A stretch of 64,000 bases of DNA from Pandoraea sp. (GTDB lineage: Bacteria > Pseudomonadota > Gammaproteobacteria > Burkholderiales > Burkholderiaceae): assembly GCA_031291335.1 (NCBI GenBank), contig JARLJF010000025.1, positions 24,787 through 88,786 of the forward strand. The letters run 5' to 3'. The notes below the pieces were generated by a model. It was not told the origin of the DNA, searched no databases, and saw only the letters and a list, made by a program, of their open reading frames with translations. Both the position numbers and the translations under genes were made by a program. Within the stretch, counting starts at the first letter, position 1. Each line of letters opens with the position of its first letter. This document shows, in pieces, positions 9,188-18,105 of this stretch.

Positions 9188-9194
9188 CAAAAGA

Positions 9195-9229
9195 CAACGC
9201 CGCGCAGTCGGACGACCCGCGCGGCGTTG
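9195..9229. terminator. Terminator hairpin between convergent genes
   Basis: caacgccgcgc (9195-9205) pairs with gcgcggcgttg (9219-9229), an 11-bp perfect stem with a 13-nt loop, between the convergent barrel gene and ABC operon. The flanking T/A-rich runs are short, so strength is uncertain. Confidence 0.55.
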
Positions 9230-9259
9230 ATTTCCCGCCCCAAACCCGGTGGACGACGA

Positions 9260-10579
9260 TCAGGTCGCGCCTTCCACGTCCTCGAGACTGAACGTCTCCG
9301 TGTGGTCGTTGTACGAGAAGATCTCGGCGTAGCGGCCCCAGTTGATGGCGGTCTCCAGCGTTTCCTGCGCGAGATCGTCCGACATCGAATCTTCCAGTTC
9401 CTGCTCGAAACGCACGCGTGGCGCACGTTGCCCACGACGTTCCTGCAACACCGAGCGAATCTTCGCGGCGAGCGGCACGTGACGCAGCAGATGCTCCGCG
9501 AACAGCACCTTGCGTTCTTGCGTGCTCACGTCCACGAAACGTTTGCCCGCGGCGGTCAGCAGAATGTCGCCTTCCTTGAGTTCCGCGAAGCCCAACTGGT
9601 CGAGAATTTCGGCCACCGGGAAGAGGTCGTCGACCTCGAGCAACAGTGTCTGCGCAATTTCCGGCAAGTCGGCACGGCCGTTGTACGGCGGGCCGGCGAG
9701 CGCTTCGAGCAGACCGGCCATCAGGTTGGTCGACACTTCGTGCAGCGGGCTCGACAGCTCCAGCGGCATCTTCTGCGTGGTGTGCGCGTTGCGGCGCGAG
9801 GTCATCAGCGCATAGATGTCGTCGACCATTTTGCGGAAGGCGGGGTCGAGTCGGTTGCGACGGTGCGGGAACGGCACCTTGATCTCGGCGACCACCCGGC
9901 CCGGATTCGACGAGAGCACCAGAATGCGGTCGCACATGAACACGGCTTCTTCAATGTTGTGCGTGACGATCAGGATCGACTTGATCGGCAACTGACGCTG
10001 GCTCCACAGATCGAGCAGGTCGGTACGCAGCGTCTCGGCAGTCAGGACGTCGAGTGCGGAGAACGGCTCGTCCATGAGCAGCAGCGTGGGGTTGACCACA
10101 AGCGCGCGAGCGAAGCCCACCCGCTGGCGCATGCCGCCCGAGAGTTCGCGGGGATAGGCGTTCTCGAAGCCGTCCAGACCGATCAGGTCGATGGCCGCGA
10201 GCGCGCGCTTGCGACGCTCCTTCGGCTCGACGCCGAGTGCTTCGAGACCGGCTTCCACGTTCTGCATCACGGTCAGCCACGGGAACAGCGCGAAGGTCTG
10301 GAACACCATCGCCACGCCCTCGGGCGGGCCTTCGAGCGGCTGGCCGAGGTAGCGGATATCGCCCGAGCTGGGCTGAATCAGACCGGCGATGATGCGCAAC
10401 AGCGTCGACTTGCCCGAGCCGGAGCGGCCGAGCATGCCGACGATTTCGCCTTCGTGCAGTTGCAGGTTCACGCCGTCGAGCACCTGGCGCTCGTCGCCGC
10501 CCTTGCGGAAGCCGCGGCTGACGTTGGCGAGCGAGAAGATCTCTTTTCCGGCAATCGGATGGTGGGTATCGTTCGGCAT
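9260..10579 (-). CDS. ABC transporter ATP-binding protein with C-terminal AAA-associated domain
   Basis: This 439-residue protein has a nitrate/sulfonate-type (NrtD/SsuB/TauB-like) ATPase in its first 260 residues: Walker A GRSGSGKST, signature LSGGMRQRV, Walker B LLLMDEPF and switch VTHN. An extra domain of about 150 residues follows, of the AAA-associated type found on this ABC subgroup and probably regulatory. The start is ATG 10579, with gaaggga upstream, rather than the GTG one codon earlier. It follows the permease gene by 10 bp. No periplasmic binding protein lies nearby, so the substrate is open. Confidence 0.92.
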   Translation of the reverse strand: MPNDTHHPIAGKEIFSLANVSRGFRKGGDERQVLDGVNLQLHEGEIVGMLGRSGSGKSTLLRIIAGLIQPSSGDIRYLGQPLEGPPEGVAMVFQTFALFPWLTVMQNVEAGLEALGVEPKERRKRALAAIDLIGLDGFENAYPRELSGGMRQRVGFARALVVNPTLLLMDEPFSALDVLTAETLRTDLLDLWSQRQLPIKSILIVTHNIEEAVFMCDRILVLSSNPGRVVAEIKVPFPHRRNRLDPAFRKMVDDIYALMTSRRNAHTTQKMPLELSSPLHEVSTNLMAGLLEALAGPPYNGRADLPEIAQTLLLEVDDLFPVAEILDQLGFAELKEGDILLTAAGKRFVDVSTQERKVLFAEHLLRHVPLAAKIRSVLQERRGQRAPRVRFEQELEDSMSDDLAQETLETAINWGRYAEIFSYNDHTETFSLEDVEGAT

Positions 10580-10589
10580 CACGGTCCCT

Positions 10590-12329
10590 TCAATTCAGGC
10601 GAAGCTTGTTTTCAGCGATGGCGTACATGGGGCGCCACAGCAAGCGGTTGAACAATACGACGAACAGCGCCATCACGGCGATGCCCAGCAAAATACGCGG
10701 ATAGTCGCCGGCGGCCGTCGTTTGCGCGATGTAGGCCCCGAGGCCGTGCGCGGCGAGCTTGTCGTCGCCCCACTGCACGTATTCAGAGACGATGGAGGCG
10801 TTCCACGCGCCGCCCGACGCCGTGATCGCACCCGTCACGTAATAGGGGAAGATGCCCGGCAGCATGATCTGACGCCACCACTGCCAGCCGCGAATGCGGA
10901 AGTTGGTGGCGGCTTCCTTGAAGTCGTTCGGGAAGGTCGTCGCGCCGGCGATGACGTTGAACAGGATGTACCACTGCGTGCCCAGCACGATCAGCGGCGA
11001 GAGCCAGATGTCCGGATTGGCGTGGAAATGGACGATGGCCACCACGAAGATCGGGAACAGCAGGTTGGCCGGGAACGCGGCCAGGAACTGCGCCAGCGGC
11101 TGGATGCGCTCGGCAAGCTTCGGACGCAACCCGATCAGCACGCCCAGGGGCACCCACACCACAGAGGCGATGGCGATGAGCAGGATCACGCGCACGAGCG
11201 TAATGAGGCCGAGGCCGAAAACGTGCAGGATTTCGGACAGGCCGACTTCCGCCAGCACGAAGGCGCAGATCTTCCAGGCGGCCGTCACCCCCATCACTAC
11301 CAGCAACGCGGCCCACAACCAGTCGATCACGCGCGACAGCGGGCTTCTCGATTCGGAATGGATGGCGGCGGGCAGCGAGAACGGCATGCGCATGCGTGCA
11401 ATCGTGCGCAGCAGCTTGCCGAACGGGCGCAGCAGATACTGAATGGCGCGAGTGCGCTGAATGAGGTTGAGCACCCACGACTCGGGCGCGGCCTGCGCAA
11501 CCGTATCTTCGAGACGGAATTTGTCGGACCAGGCGACCATCGGGCGGAACAGGAACTGGTCGTAAATGACGATGACGACGACCATCGCCAGAATCACCCA
11601 GCCCACCGCGTGCAGATCGCGCTGCACGATGGCCGTGGCGAGATACGCACCGATGCCCGGCAGGGTGACGGTCTTGTCGCCCACGGTGATCGCTTCTGAC
11701 GCCACCACGAAGAACCAGCCGCCCGACATGCTCATCATCATGTTCCAGATGAGGCCGGGCATCGAGTAGGGCACGTCGAGCTTCCAGAAGCGCTGCCACG
11801 GCGAGAGGCGCAGATTCACGGCCACTTCCGCCAGATCGCGCGGCTGGGTGCGCATCGACTGATAGAAGGAGAACGTCATGTTCCACGCCTGGCTCGTGAA
11901 GATCGCGAAGATGGCGGCGCACTCGGCGCCCAGCACGCGTCCCGGGAACAGGGCGAGGAAGAAGGTGACGGTAAACGAGATGTAACCCAACACCGGCACC
12001 GACTGAAGAATGTCGAGCATCGGGACGAGCAGCTTCTCTGCGCGGCGGCTTTTGGCTGCGAGCGTGCCGTAAATGAGCGTGAAGAGGAGCGAAGCCACCA
12101 TCGCCGCGAGCATGCGTAGCGTGGTGCGCAGTGCATATTCAGGCAGGTTGGCCGGGTCCAGCGAGATGATTTCGGTCTGCAGGTCGGCTAGCGGGGCCCA
12201 GGTCTGGCGAATGCCCGACGAACTGACCATCAGAAAACCGATGATGAGCGGGAAGGCAATGAAATCCCAGCGATTGGGCAGCAGGCGTCGCGCAGTGGCG
12301 GGGATGAACGGACGGGCTACGCGCGTCAT
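10590..12329 (-). CDS. ABC transporter permease with two fused membrane domains
   Basis: This 579-residue protein carries two BPD_transp_1 permease domains in one chain. The EAA-type coupling loops are near LAEVAVNLRLSPWQRFWKLDVP in the first half and KEAATNFRIRGWQWWRQIMLP in the second. Ordinary nitrate/sulfonate importers use two copies of a single-domain permease, so the fusion replaces the dimer. The ATG at 12329 follows a clean gaggt ribosome site; the longer frame to 12863 enters the opposite-strand gene. It is cotranscribed with the ATPase downstream, and the pair lacks a local solute-binding protein. Confidence 0.9.
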   Translation of the reverse strand: MTRVARPFIPATARRLLPNRWDFIAFPLIIGFLMVSSSGIRQTWAPLADLQTEIISLDPANLPEYALRTTLRMLAAMVASLLFTLIYGTLAAKSRRAEKLLVPMLDILQSVPVLGYISFTVTFFLALFPGRVLGAECAAIFAIFTSQAWNMTFSFYQSMRTQPRDLAEVAVNLRLSPWQRFWKLDVPYSMPGLIWNMMMSMSGGWFFVVASEAITVGDKTVTLPGIGAYLATAIVQRDLHAVGWVILAMVVVIVIYDQFLFRPMVAWSDKFRLEDTVAQAAPESWVLNLIQRTRAIQYLLRPFGKLLRTIARMRMPFSLPAAIHSESRSPLSRVIDWLWAALLVVMGVTAAWKICAFVLAEVGLSEILHVFGLGLITLVRVILLIAIASVVWVPLGVLIGLRPKLAERIQPLAQFLAAFPANLLFPIFVVAIVHFHANPDIWLSPLIVLGTQWYILFNVIAGATTFPNDFKEAATNFRIRGWQWWRQIMLPGIFPYYVTGAITASGGAWNASIVSEYVQWGDDKLAAHGLGAYIAQTTAAGDYPRILLGIAVMALFVVLFNRLLWRPMYAIAENKLRLN

Positions 12330-12826
12330 CAAGACCTCGTGTGGATGAGGGGTCGGACGGGACAACAGGACTCTGCGTCGGTATGCGGCACGGCAGCGAC
12401 GGTGCGCGTGTGCATGGACGGCAGCGGATGCTACCAGATTGACCCGTAAAAAGATGTTAAAGCGCGTGCCACGGACTGGCAAATCCGAGCTTCCATGAAC
12501 GACTGTGGTTTTTCTGCTGCACTGCGGGAAAGCGTGTTTCGACAGATGATACGCGAACCCGCGGCGGTCGCTGAGGGGCTTTTGCGGCGGGCCTCCGGCG
12601 GGGAGGTCAGCCACGCGGCCGCTGCGAAAATGACGTTTTGAAGATGTGAACTTTATTGGCGTTGCGCAGACCAATTCCCGCGGCTTGCTTCGCGCCGTGC
12701 GGTCGTGTAGTGTGCACCGCTTGATCGGGCCACGGCGCCTGTCGCCGAAGCAGCAAGCTGCCTCGGCTTTCGTGTTGCTTGCCGGCCCGTCTCCCTCCAA
12801 TTCCCAGACAAGCAAGGATGCGCCGC
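12330..12826. other. Divergent intergenic region, about 500 bp, no gene seen
   Basis: This separates the ABC operon from the TPR-glycosyltransferase gene. Frames here are short and Arg-rich with no ribosome site. Slightly AT-rich stretches near 12445-12470 and 12635-12660 could be promoters, but I saw no convincing operator, riboswitch or repeat. Confidence 0.4.
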
Positions 12827-14404
12827 ATGACGACGCCATTAGACGCGCGTTGCGAGCGTGCACGACAACTGAGTGCCGCCGGCCGGCTCGACGAGGCGAT
12901 CGCCGAGTTGCGCCAAGTACTTAAGCAATCCCCCGAATTTCTCCCCGCCCTTGAAGGACTCGCCTACGTCTCGCTGCGCACGAGTGCCTTTGAATCGGCG
13001 GCCGACGCCTTCGATCGTCTGATTGCGCTCGTGCCGCAGCCCGGTGCGCAAGCGACCTTCGACGCCGCGATGGCCAGCCTCCAGGCCGGTCGTCAGATGC
13101 GTGCCGAAGCGTTGTTCGAAGCGACCGTGCAGCAGTCGCCGGATGTCATCGGCACCATGCACACCATTGGCATGACCTGGGCGCAGGCGGGTGACAACGC
13201 TCGTGCGCTCGTCTGGTTTGAACGCACGGCGGCCAAGGCCCCGGCGCTGTGGCAAGCCCATTTCAACCGTGGGCGTGCTCTGGGGGCGTTGGGTCGCTAT
13301 GACGAAGAGATCGACGCTTACCGTCTCGCCAATGCGATCGCTCCGCAGCAGCCCGATCCGCTGGTGAATCTGGGCGTGGCGCTGCGTGAGCAGCATGCGT
13401 TCACCGACGCGTTGCAATGCCTGCGCGAGGCCGTGAAACTCTCGCCCGAACATGCGGGCGCGCGCACCAACCGGGCGCAGACCAATCTGTTGCTGGGCGA
13501 CTTTGAGCATGGCTGGCATGACTACGAATGGCGCTGGCAGGACGGCGGTCAGCGACGTCGCTTCAGCGACCGGCTGTGGGACGGCCGCGCGCCGCTCGCG
13601 GGCAAGACGGTGTTCGTCTATAGCGAACAAGGCTTCGGCGACACGCTGCAGTTCGTGCGGTTCGTGCCGCGTCTGGTCGAGATGGGGGCCAATGTGGTGC
13701 TGTCGGTGCAGGCGCCGCTCGTCACGCTGCTCGGCGGCTTTGCGCGCGGCGTGACGGTGCTTGGCGAGCACATGCCGGTACCGTCGTTCGACTGGCAGAT
13801 GCCGCTGTTGAGCCTGCCGCATCTGCTGAAGGTGGCCGGCAACGTCGCGGTGCATTCACCGTATCTGCGCTCCAGCGCAGGTCGCGAGATGATCTGGCGC
13901 TCGGCGCTGGGTGCCAAGCCGGAAGGGACGTTGCGGGTGGGGTTTGTGTGGCGTACGCGTCCGTTTCCGCCGCATCGCGATGTGGCGCTCGAGCATTGGG
14001 CGCCGGTTTTCGGCACCCACGCGCAGTTCTTTTCGTTACAGGTCGACGCGACCGACGAAGAGCGCGCGGAACTCGCGCGGTATCCCAATGTGCGCGACAT
14101 CGGGGGGAAGCTCAGCGACTTTGCCGAGACCGCTGCCGTTATTGCGCAGATGGACCTCGTGATCGCGGCCGACACGGCGGTGCTTCACGTGGCCGGCGCG
14201 CTGGGTAAACCGGCCTGGGCGCTGGTCGGCTTCACACCCGACTGGCGCTGGCAACTGGCGCGTCGGGACAGCGATTGGTATCCGTCGCTCACGCTCTTCC
14301 GTCAATCGCAACGCGGTGATTGGGATGGGGTGATGGCAGAGGTTGCGGCCAATCTTGCCGCTGCCGCGCAGGGCGAGTCGGCGGCAGCCGCGACGGCGCA
14401 GTAA
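12827..14404 (+). CDS. TPR-repeat protein with glycosyltransferase family 9-like domain
   Basis: This 525-residue cytosolic protein has TPR-type helical repeats over about residues 5-220 (ARQLSAAGRLDEAIAELRQV, then NRGRALGALGRYDEEIDAY). The C-terminal half resembles ADP-heptose/GT-B glycosyltransferases: EQGFGDTLQFVRFVP, and late in the domain VIAADTAVLHVAGALGKPAW, which matches the GT9 donor-site signature. Such fusions are common in Burkholderiales and are thought to glycosylate proteins or surface polymers; the acceptor is unknown. I start at ATG 12827, nine bases after AAGG, rather than at the upstream ATG 12818 or TTG 12779. It has no close partner gene. Confidence 0.82.
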   Translation: MTTPLDARCERARQLSAAGRLDEAIAELRQVLKQSPEFLPALEGLAYVSLRTSAFESAADAFDRLIALVPQPGAQATFDAAMASLQAGRQMRAEALFEATVQQSPDVIGTMHTIGMTWAQAGDNARALVWFERTAAKAPALWQAHFNRGRALGALGRYDEEIDAYRLANAIAPQQPDPLVNLGVALREQHAFTDALQCLREAVKLSPEHAGARTNRAQTNLLLGDFEHGWHDYEWRWQDGGQRRRFSDRLWDGRAPLAGKTVFVYSEQGFGDTLQFVRFVPRLVEMGANVVLSVQAPLVTLLGGFARGVTVLGEHMPVPSFDWQMPLLSLPHLLKVAGNVAVHSPYLRSSAGREMIWRSALGAKPEGTLRVGFVWRTRPFPPHRDVALEHWAPVFGTHAQFFSLQVDATDEERAELARYPNVRDIGGKLSDFAETAAVIAQMDLVIAADTAVLHVAGALGKPAWALVGFTPDWRWQLARRDSDWYPSLTLFRQSQRGDWDGVMAEVAANLAAAAQGESAAAATAQ

Positions 14405-14456
14405 GGGCTTTCGTCCGGGGAGCAGTCCCGGTCTTGGTCAGGTCAGGTCAGCGGGT

Positions 14457-14487
14457 AACGACGCCGTTCGTCCGGAACGGCGTCGTT
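14457..14487. terminator. Hairpin between convergent genes
   Basis: aacgacgccgttc (14457-14469) and gaacggcgtcgtt (14475-14487) form a perfect 13-bp stem with a 5-nt loop, between the convergent TPR-glycosyltransferase and AI-2E permease genes. The T-run is weak on both sides. Confidence 0.5.
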
Positions 14488-14530
14488 CAAGCGTCGCCCG
14501 ACGTGAAACCTCACGCCCAATCAGCCTGCA

Positions 14531-15604
14531 TCAACCGGCGTCGGCCTGCGTGTCATCGTCGTCACGCAAGCGCGTGTAGATGCTCCAGCTTGCGATGAAC
14601 AGCGCGGCGATCAGCGGCCCGATCACGAAGCCGGTCAGACCGAAGAGCGACATGCCACCGAGGGTGGAGATCAGCACGACCCAGTCGGGCAGCTTGGTGT
14701 CCTTGCCGACCAGAATCGGACGCAGCACGTTGTCCACCAGACTCACGATGGTGCCGCAGAACGCAAACAGCACCACGCCTTTCCAGATTGCGCCCGAGAA
14801 CAGCAACCAGACGCCGACGGGCACCCACACGACCGCCGCGCCCACTGCGGGCAACAGCGAGAGGAACGCCATCACCACAGCGGCGAGCACGTAGCCCTGA
14901 ATGCCGAGCACGGCGAAGATGAAGCCGCCGAGCACGCCCTGCGCCACGGCCACGGCGATGTTGCCCTTGACCGTCGCGCGCACGACCGTGGTGAATTGCC
15001 GGATCAACTGGCTCTTGTGACGCTCGTCGAGCGGCAGGCAGCGGCGCACCATCGCGCCGAGCGCGGTGCCGTCGCGCAGCAGAAAGAACAGCAAATAGAG
15101 CATCACCCCGAAACTCACGAACAACTGTGCCGTGTTCTGGCCAATGCTCACGAGATAGACGGCGACCAGACGACCGATCTGCGCAGCGCCGTCGCCGAGC
15201 TTTTGCTGGATTGCGTCGACATCCTGCACACCGGCCAGATCCATCACGCGATGCACACTCGCAGGCAGCCGGTCGAGTAATTGCTGGAAGGCGATCGTGA
15301 GTTGCGGCAGGTCGGTGCGGAAGCGAACGAGTGCCGTGCTGATTTCCTGCGTCAGCATGCCCACGACCAGCGTGAGCGGCAGGATCACGATCAGTAGAAT
15401 CAGCGCGAGGGTGGTAAGCGCGGCCAGATTCGGGCGGCCACGCATGCGGAGCAGGATTCGGCGCTGCACCGGCTGGAACAGCACGGCGAGAATCGTTCCC
15501 CAGAAGACGGCGCCGAACAGCGGAAACAGAATCCACCCGAACACGATCGTCACGACGAACAGCATGAGGTGGAAGAACTTGCGCTGGTCGCTACGACTCG
15601 ACAT
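14531..15604 (-). CDS. AI-2E family transporter (PerM-like permease)
   Basis: This 357-residue inner-membrane protein has paired N-terminal helices (FHLMLFVVTIVFGWILFPLF), a central soluble section around residues 80-150 and about five further helices, ending with the family motif GLTGFVIGPLIAALF. The family includes the AI-2 exporter TqsA and many uncharacterised permeases, so the substrate should not be assumed. It overlaps the 3' end of the LysR gene by 14 bp, which suggests cotranscription on the minus strand. The C-terminus is acidic (RDDDDTQADAG). Confidence 0.88.
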   Translation of the reverse strand: MSSRSDQRKFFHLMLFVVTIVFGWILFPLFGAVFWGTILAVLFQPVQRRILLRMRGRPNLAALTTLALILLIVILPLTLVVGMLTQEISTALVRFRTDLPQLTIAFQQLLDRLPASVHRVMDLAGVQDVDAIQQKLGDGAAQIGRLVAVYLVSIGQNTAQLFVSFGVMLYLLFFLLRDGTALGAMVRRCLPLDERHKSQLIRQFTTVVRATVKGNIAVAVAQGVLGGFIFAVLGIQGYVLAAVVMAFLSLLPAVGAAVVWVPVGVWLLFSGAIWKGVVLFAFCGTIVSLVDNVLRPILVGKDTKLPDWVVLISTLGGMSLFGLTGFVIGPLIAALFIASWSIYTRLRDDDDTQADAG

Positions 15605-16556
15605 GAGGTTTCCTCGCAGGTGGTGGCGGCACAGACGGCTCGCCAGTGGTTCTTATATCAGAATCGGTTGTCGCGCCGATTTCCCGAAGGATCTGGGCGA
15701 CCAGTGGATGACCTTCGCCGCGTCGCGAGCGAATGGCATGGATGTCTTCGTGCACGTCGTCGGGGCGGCCCAGCCAGCGCAGGCCGCGCAGCAGGGAGAC
15801 GTCGCCTGCACCGGCTTCGCTTAGCGGAAAGACACCCATGCCACGCGTGGCGAACACGGCCATGAGCGCGCTGTCTTCGAATTCACCGATGATATTCGGG
15901 CGAATGCCCTGTGCCTCAAACCACTGATCCAGCCGGGCGCGCAACGCGGAGTGGCCCGTCGGCAGCAACACGGGCAGGTCGGTGAGGCATTGGGGGAAGG
16001 CGTCGCGCGAGGCATTGCGCACGAGCGACGCCGGTCCGTACCAGTCGACCGGCGACTCGACCAGACGTTCGCTGACCAGCCGCAAGGTCGGGTTATAAGG
16101 TGCAGGCTGGCTGGCCAATACCAGATCCAGCTTGTGCAGCGCGAGTTCGGCGAGCAATTGCTCATGCTCGCCCTCGTGGCAGACTAGCCGAAGCGAGGGG
16201 GTTGCGAGTACGGGGGCGAGGATGGCGTGTGCGGCGAGTTTGGAGAGGCCATCGGCCAGCCCGACGGCCAGCCGCGCGACCCGGCCGCTTGCGGCTTCGC
16301 GAACTTCGTCCGGGATCGACTGGCCGAGCCGGAAGATCTCTTCTGCGCGTCGAAACGCGGCCTGCCCGGGCTCTGTCATCGTAACGCCGCGCCCGGCGGG
16401 CTTGAGCAACTGATGGCCCAGTGACTTCTCAAGTTCGCGGACCTGAGCGCTGATCGTCTGCACGGCCATGTCGAGACGCTCCGCCGCACGGGCGAATCCC
16501 CCTTCCTTGACGACAACCCAGAAATAGTAAAGATGACGGTAGTTCAACATATTCAT
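15591..16556 (-). CDS. LysR family regulator, NhaR-like
   Basis: This 321-residue protein opens with NYRHLYYFWVVVKEGGFARAA and ERLDMAVQTISAQVRELEKS, the NhaR-type winged helix, in which HLYYFW replaces the usual LRxF. A LysR substrate-binding domain spans about residues 90-295 and a proline-rich tail follows. NhaR activates a Na+/H+ antiporter in E. coli; no antiporter is seen here. It is divergent from terC and overlaps the AI-2E permease gene by 14 bp, so either may be its target. Two ATGs (16556 and 16550) are possible starts; I use the first. Confidence 0.87.
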   Translation of the reverse strand: MNMLNYRHLYYFWVVVKEGGFARAAERLDMAVQTISAQVRELEKSLGHQLLKPAGRGVTMTEPGQAAFRRAEEIFRLGQSIPDEVREAASGRVARLAVGLADGLSKLAAHAILAPVLATPSLRLVCHEGEHEQLLAELALHKLDLVLASQPAPYNPTLRLVSERLVESPVDWYGPASLVRNASRDAFPQCLTDLPVLLPTGHSALRARLDQWFEAQGIRPNIIGEFEDSALMAVFATRGMGVFPLSEAGAGDVSLLRGLRWLGRPDDVHEDIHAIRSRRGEGHPLVAQILREIGATTDSDIRTTGEPSVPPPPARKPHVES

Positions 16557-16639
16557 TGGACTTCGGAAAAACCGAACTGTTTTTAAGTATATAACTGGTT
16601 TTTACGAAGCATGAGTTCGGAGATGATGCTGTCCTGAAC

Positions 16640-16722
16640 CCGCACCGTACGTTGTGTGCGGAATAACAAAGGGGAATGGCCGCCGCCTACGGGGGCGGAC
16701 GCCCCGATAACCATACGGAATC
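16640..16722 (+). promoter_or_regulatory. Candidate yybP-ykoY-like (Mn2+) riboswitch in the terC leader
   Basis: The leader of terC has aaaggggaatggcc at 16668-16681, close to the GGGGAGUAGCC loop of this riboswitch. A GC hairpin (ccgcc 16683-16687 with ggcgg 16694-16698) comes next, then ataaccatacggaa at 16708-16720, resembling the second loop CAACAUACUCGG. A 6-bp stem ccgcac/gtgcgg lies just upstream. TerC-family genes are a classic target of this class. Several conserved bases differ, so this is a candidate only; a covariance-model search is needed. Confidence 0.42.
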
Positions 16723-16734
16723 TCTGGCGCACAT

Positions 16735-17514
16735 ATGGACTATCTACTTGCTTTGGCGGCTGACCCGGCGGTGTGGGCGGCGCTTGTCACGCTGGTGGTC
16801 ATGGAAGTCGTGCTTGGCATCGATAACCTGATCTTCATCTCCATCCTGACCAACAAACTGCCGTTATCGATGCGTGCGCGCGCGCAGCGCATGGGGATCG
16901 GGCTGGCGTTGGTCATGCGTCTGGCGTTGCTCGGCACGGTCGCCTGGATCGCGAAGCTGACGACACCGCTCTTCGAGATGTTCGGTCACGGGTTTTCGTG
17001 GCGTGACCTGATTCTGATCTCGGGCGGTCTGTTCCTGGTGTGGAAGGCGACGAAGGAGATGCATCACCATGTGGCATCGGCAACAGACGAGCCTGCACAT
17101 GGTGAAGGCGCAACGACCGCGGGCACGGTGGCGACGATCACCGCTCGTGCGGCCGTGATTCAGATCCTGATGCTTGACCTCGTGTTCTCGATCGACAGTA
17201 TCGTGACGGCTGTGGGCATGACCGAGCACATCCCGATCATGTTCATTGCGGTGATCGCGGCCGTGACGGCGATGTTGTTCATGGCAGGTCCGCTCTCGCG
17301 ATTCATCGAAGCGAACCCGACGGTGGTGATGCTGGCGCTGGGCTTCCTGCTCGTGATCGGTATGACACTGATCGCAGAAGGCTTCGGGTCGCATATCCCG
17401 AAGGGTTACATCTACGCGGCGATGGCATTCTCGGCGTTCGTCGAAGGGCTGAACATGCTGACGCGTCGTGCTTCGGCGCGTCGCAAAGCGGAGAAGACTC
17501 GCGTGCTGCACTAA
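16735..17514 (+). CDS. TerC family integral membrane protein
   Basis: This 259-residue membrane protein of the TerC superfamily has the diagnostic motif [15 protein letters not shown] at about residues 24-38 and its repeat [15 protein letters not shown] near 150. The paired acidic residues in membrane helices are thought to bind a divalent cation. Bacterial homologues such as Alx and MeeF-type proteins export Mn2+, some inserting it into secreted proteins. The central histidine-rich loop ([17 protein letters not shown]) could bind metal. It is divergent from the NhaR-like regulator and may have a Mn riboswitch leader. A second TerC paralogue is at 30517. Confidence 0.9.
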   Translation: MDYLLALAADPAVWAALVTLVVMEVVLGIDNLIFISILTNKLPLSMRARAQRMGIGLALVMRLALLGTVAWIAKLTTPLFEMFGHGFSWRDLILISGGLFLVWKATKEMHHHVASATDEPAHGEGATTAGTVATITARAAVIQILMLDLVFSIDSIVTAVGMTEHIPIMFIAVIAAVTAMLFMAGPLSRFIEANPTVVMLALGFLLVIGMTLIAEGFGSHIPKGYIYAAMAFSAFVEGLNMLTRRASARRKAEKTRVLH

Positions 17515-17548
17515 GTGGCGCGGATGTGAAGATTTGACGGAGTGAGCG

Positions 17549-17585
17549 AAGCGGCGCCGGTGAACATCGGCGCCGCTTTTGTTTT
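17549..17585 (+). terminator. Rho-independent terminator of terC
   Basis: aagcggcgccg (17549-17559) pairs with cggcgccgctt (17568-17578) and is followed by tttgtttt. Confidence 0.85.
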
Positions 17586-17697
17586 GCATCCGTGACGTTC
17601 GGTTTTTACGAACCTGAGTGAATGGGAAAGCAGGTTTTTCCGTGGCGTGGTGCCCGATACATTGAGGACGTTATCTTTTACGTATTGGAGCGAAACG

Positions 17698-18030
17698 ATG
17701 AAATGCCCTGTATGCGGTACCCCGGATCTGCTGATGACGGAGCGTCAGGGAGTCGAGATCGACTACTGCCCGAGTTGCCGCGGCATATGGCTGGATCGTG
17801 GAGAGCTGGACAAGTTGATCGAGCGCACGGATGGCGTGGGCGGCAGGCCGGCACAGGCAATGCGCGGCAGCAATGTCAGAGCGGTGCATCAGGATGTCCG
17901 CGAGCATCGGGACGGAGATCGAAATGATCATCCGCATCGCAATACCCATCATGGACACGACGATCGCCGACGGCACTATGATCAGCCGCGCAAGAAGAAG
18001 TCGTTGTTTGAGATGTTCGACTTCGATTGA
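17698..18030 (+). CDS. Zinc-ribbon (zf-TFIIB family) protein
   Basis: This 110-residue protein starts with a four-cysteine zinc ribbon, MKCPVCG then YCPSCRGIWLDRGELDKL, the hallmark of the TFIIB-type zinc-finger family (COG3809). The second half is unusually His/Arg/Asp-rich (EHRDGDRNDHPHRNTHHGHD), then basic, ending in KKKSLFEMFDFD. ATG 17698 sits behind ggag with seven bases spacing. The family has no settled function. The position directly after a TerC metal exporter gene, with terminators on both sides, fits an independent unit, and the His-rich tail could bind metal. Confidence 0.85.
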   Translation: MKCPVCGTPDLLMTERQGVEIDYCPSCRGIWLDRGELDKLIERTDGVGGRPAQAMRGSNVRAVHQDVREHRDGDRNDHPHRNTHHGHDDRRRHYDQPRKKKSLFEMFDFD

Positions 18031-18062
18031 ATTTGCCTGCGGGGAGTGAGGTGTGGAACGAG

Positions 18063-18095
18063 AAAAGCCAGTCGAGTGACTGGCTTTTTCTTTTG
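18063..18095. terminator. Bidirectional terminator
   Basis: aaaagccagtc (18063-18073) and gactggctttt (18078-18088) form an 11-bp stem with loop gagt, flanked by A- and T-runs, between the convergent zinc-ribbon and HAD genes. Confidence 0.88.
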
Positions 18096-18105
18096 GGGCG
18101 CTTCC

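Noticed and set aside
7991..9190. 399-codon minus-strand frame opposite the outer-membrane barrel
   Set aside because: The plus strand has a signal peptide, barrel strands and a strong ribosome site. The antisense frame has none of these.
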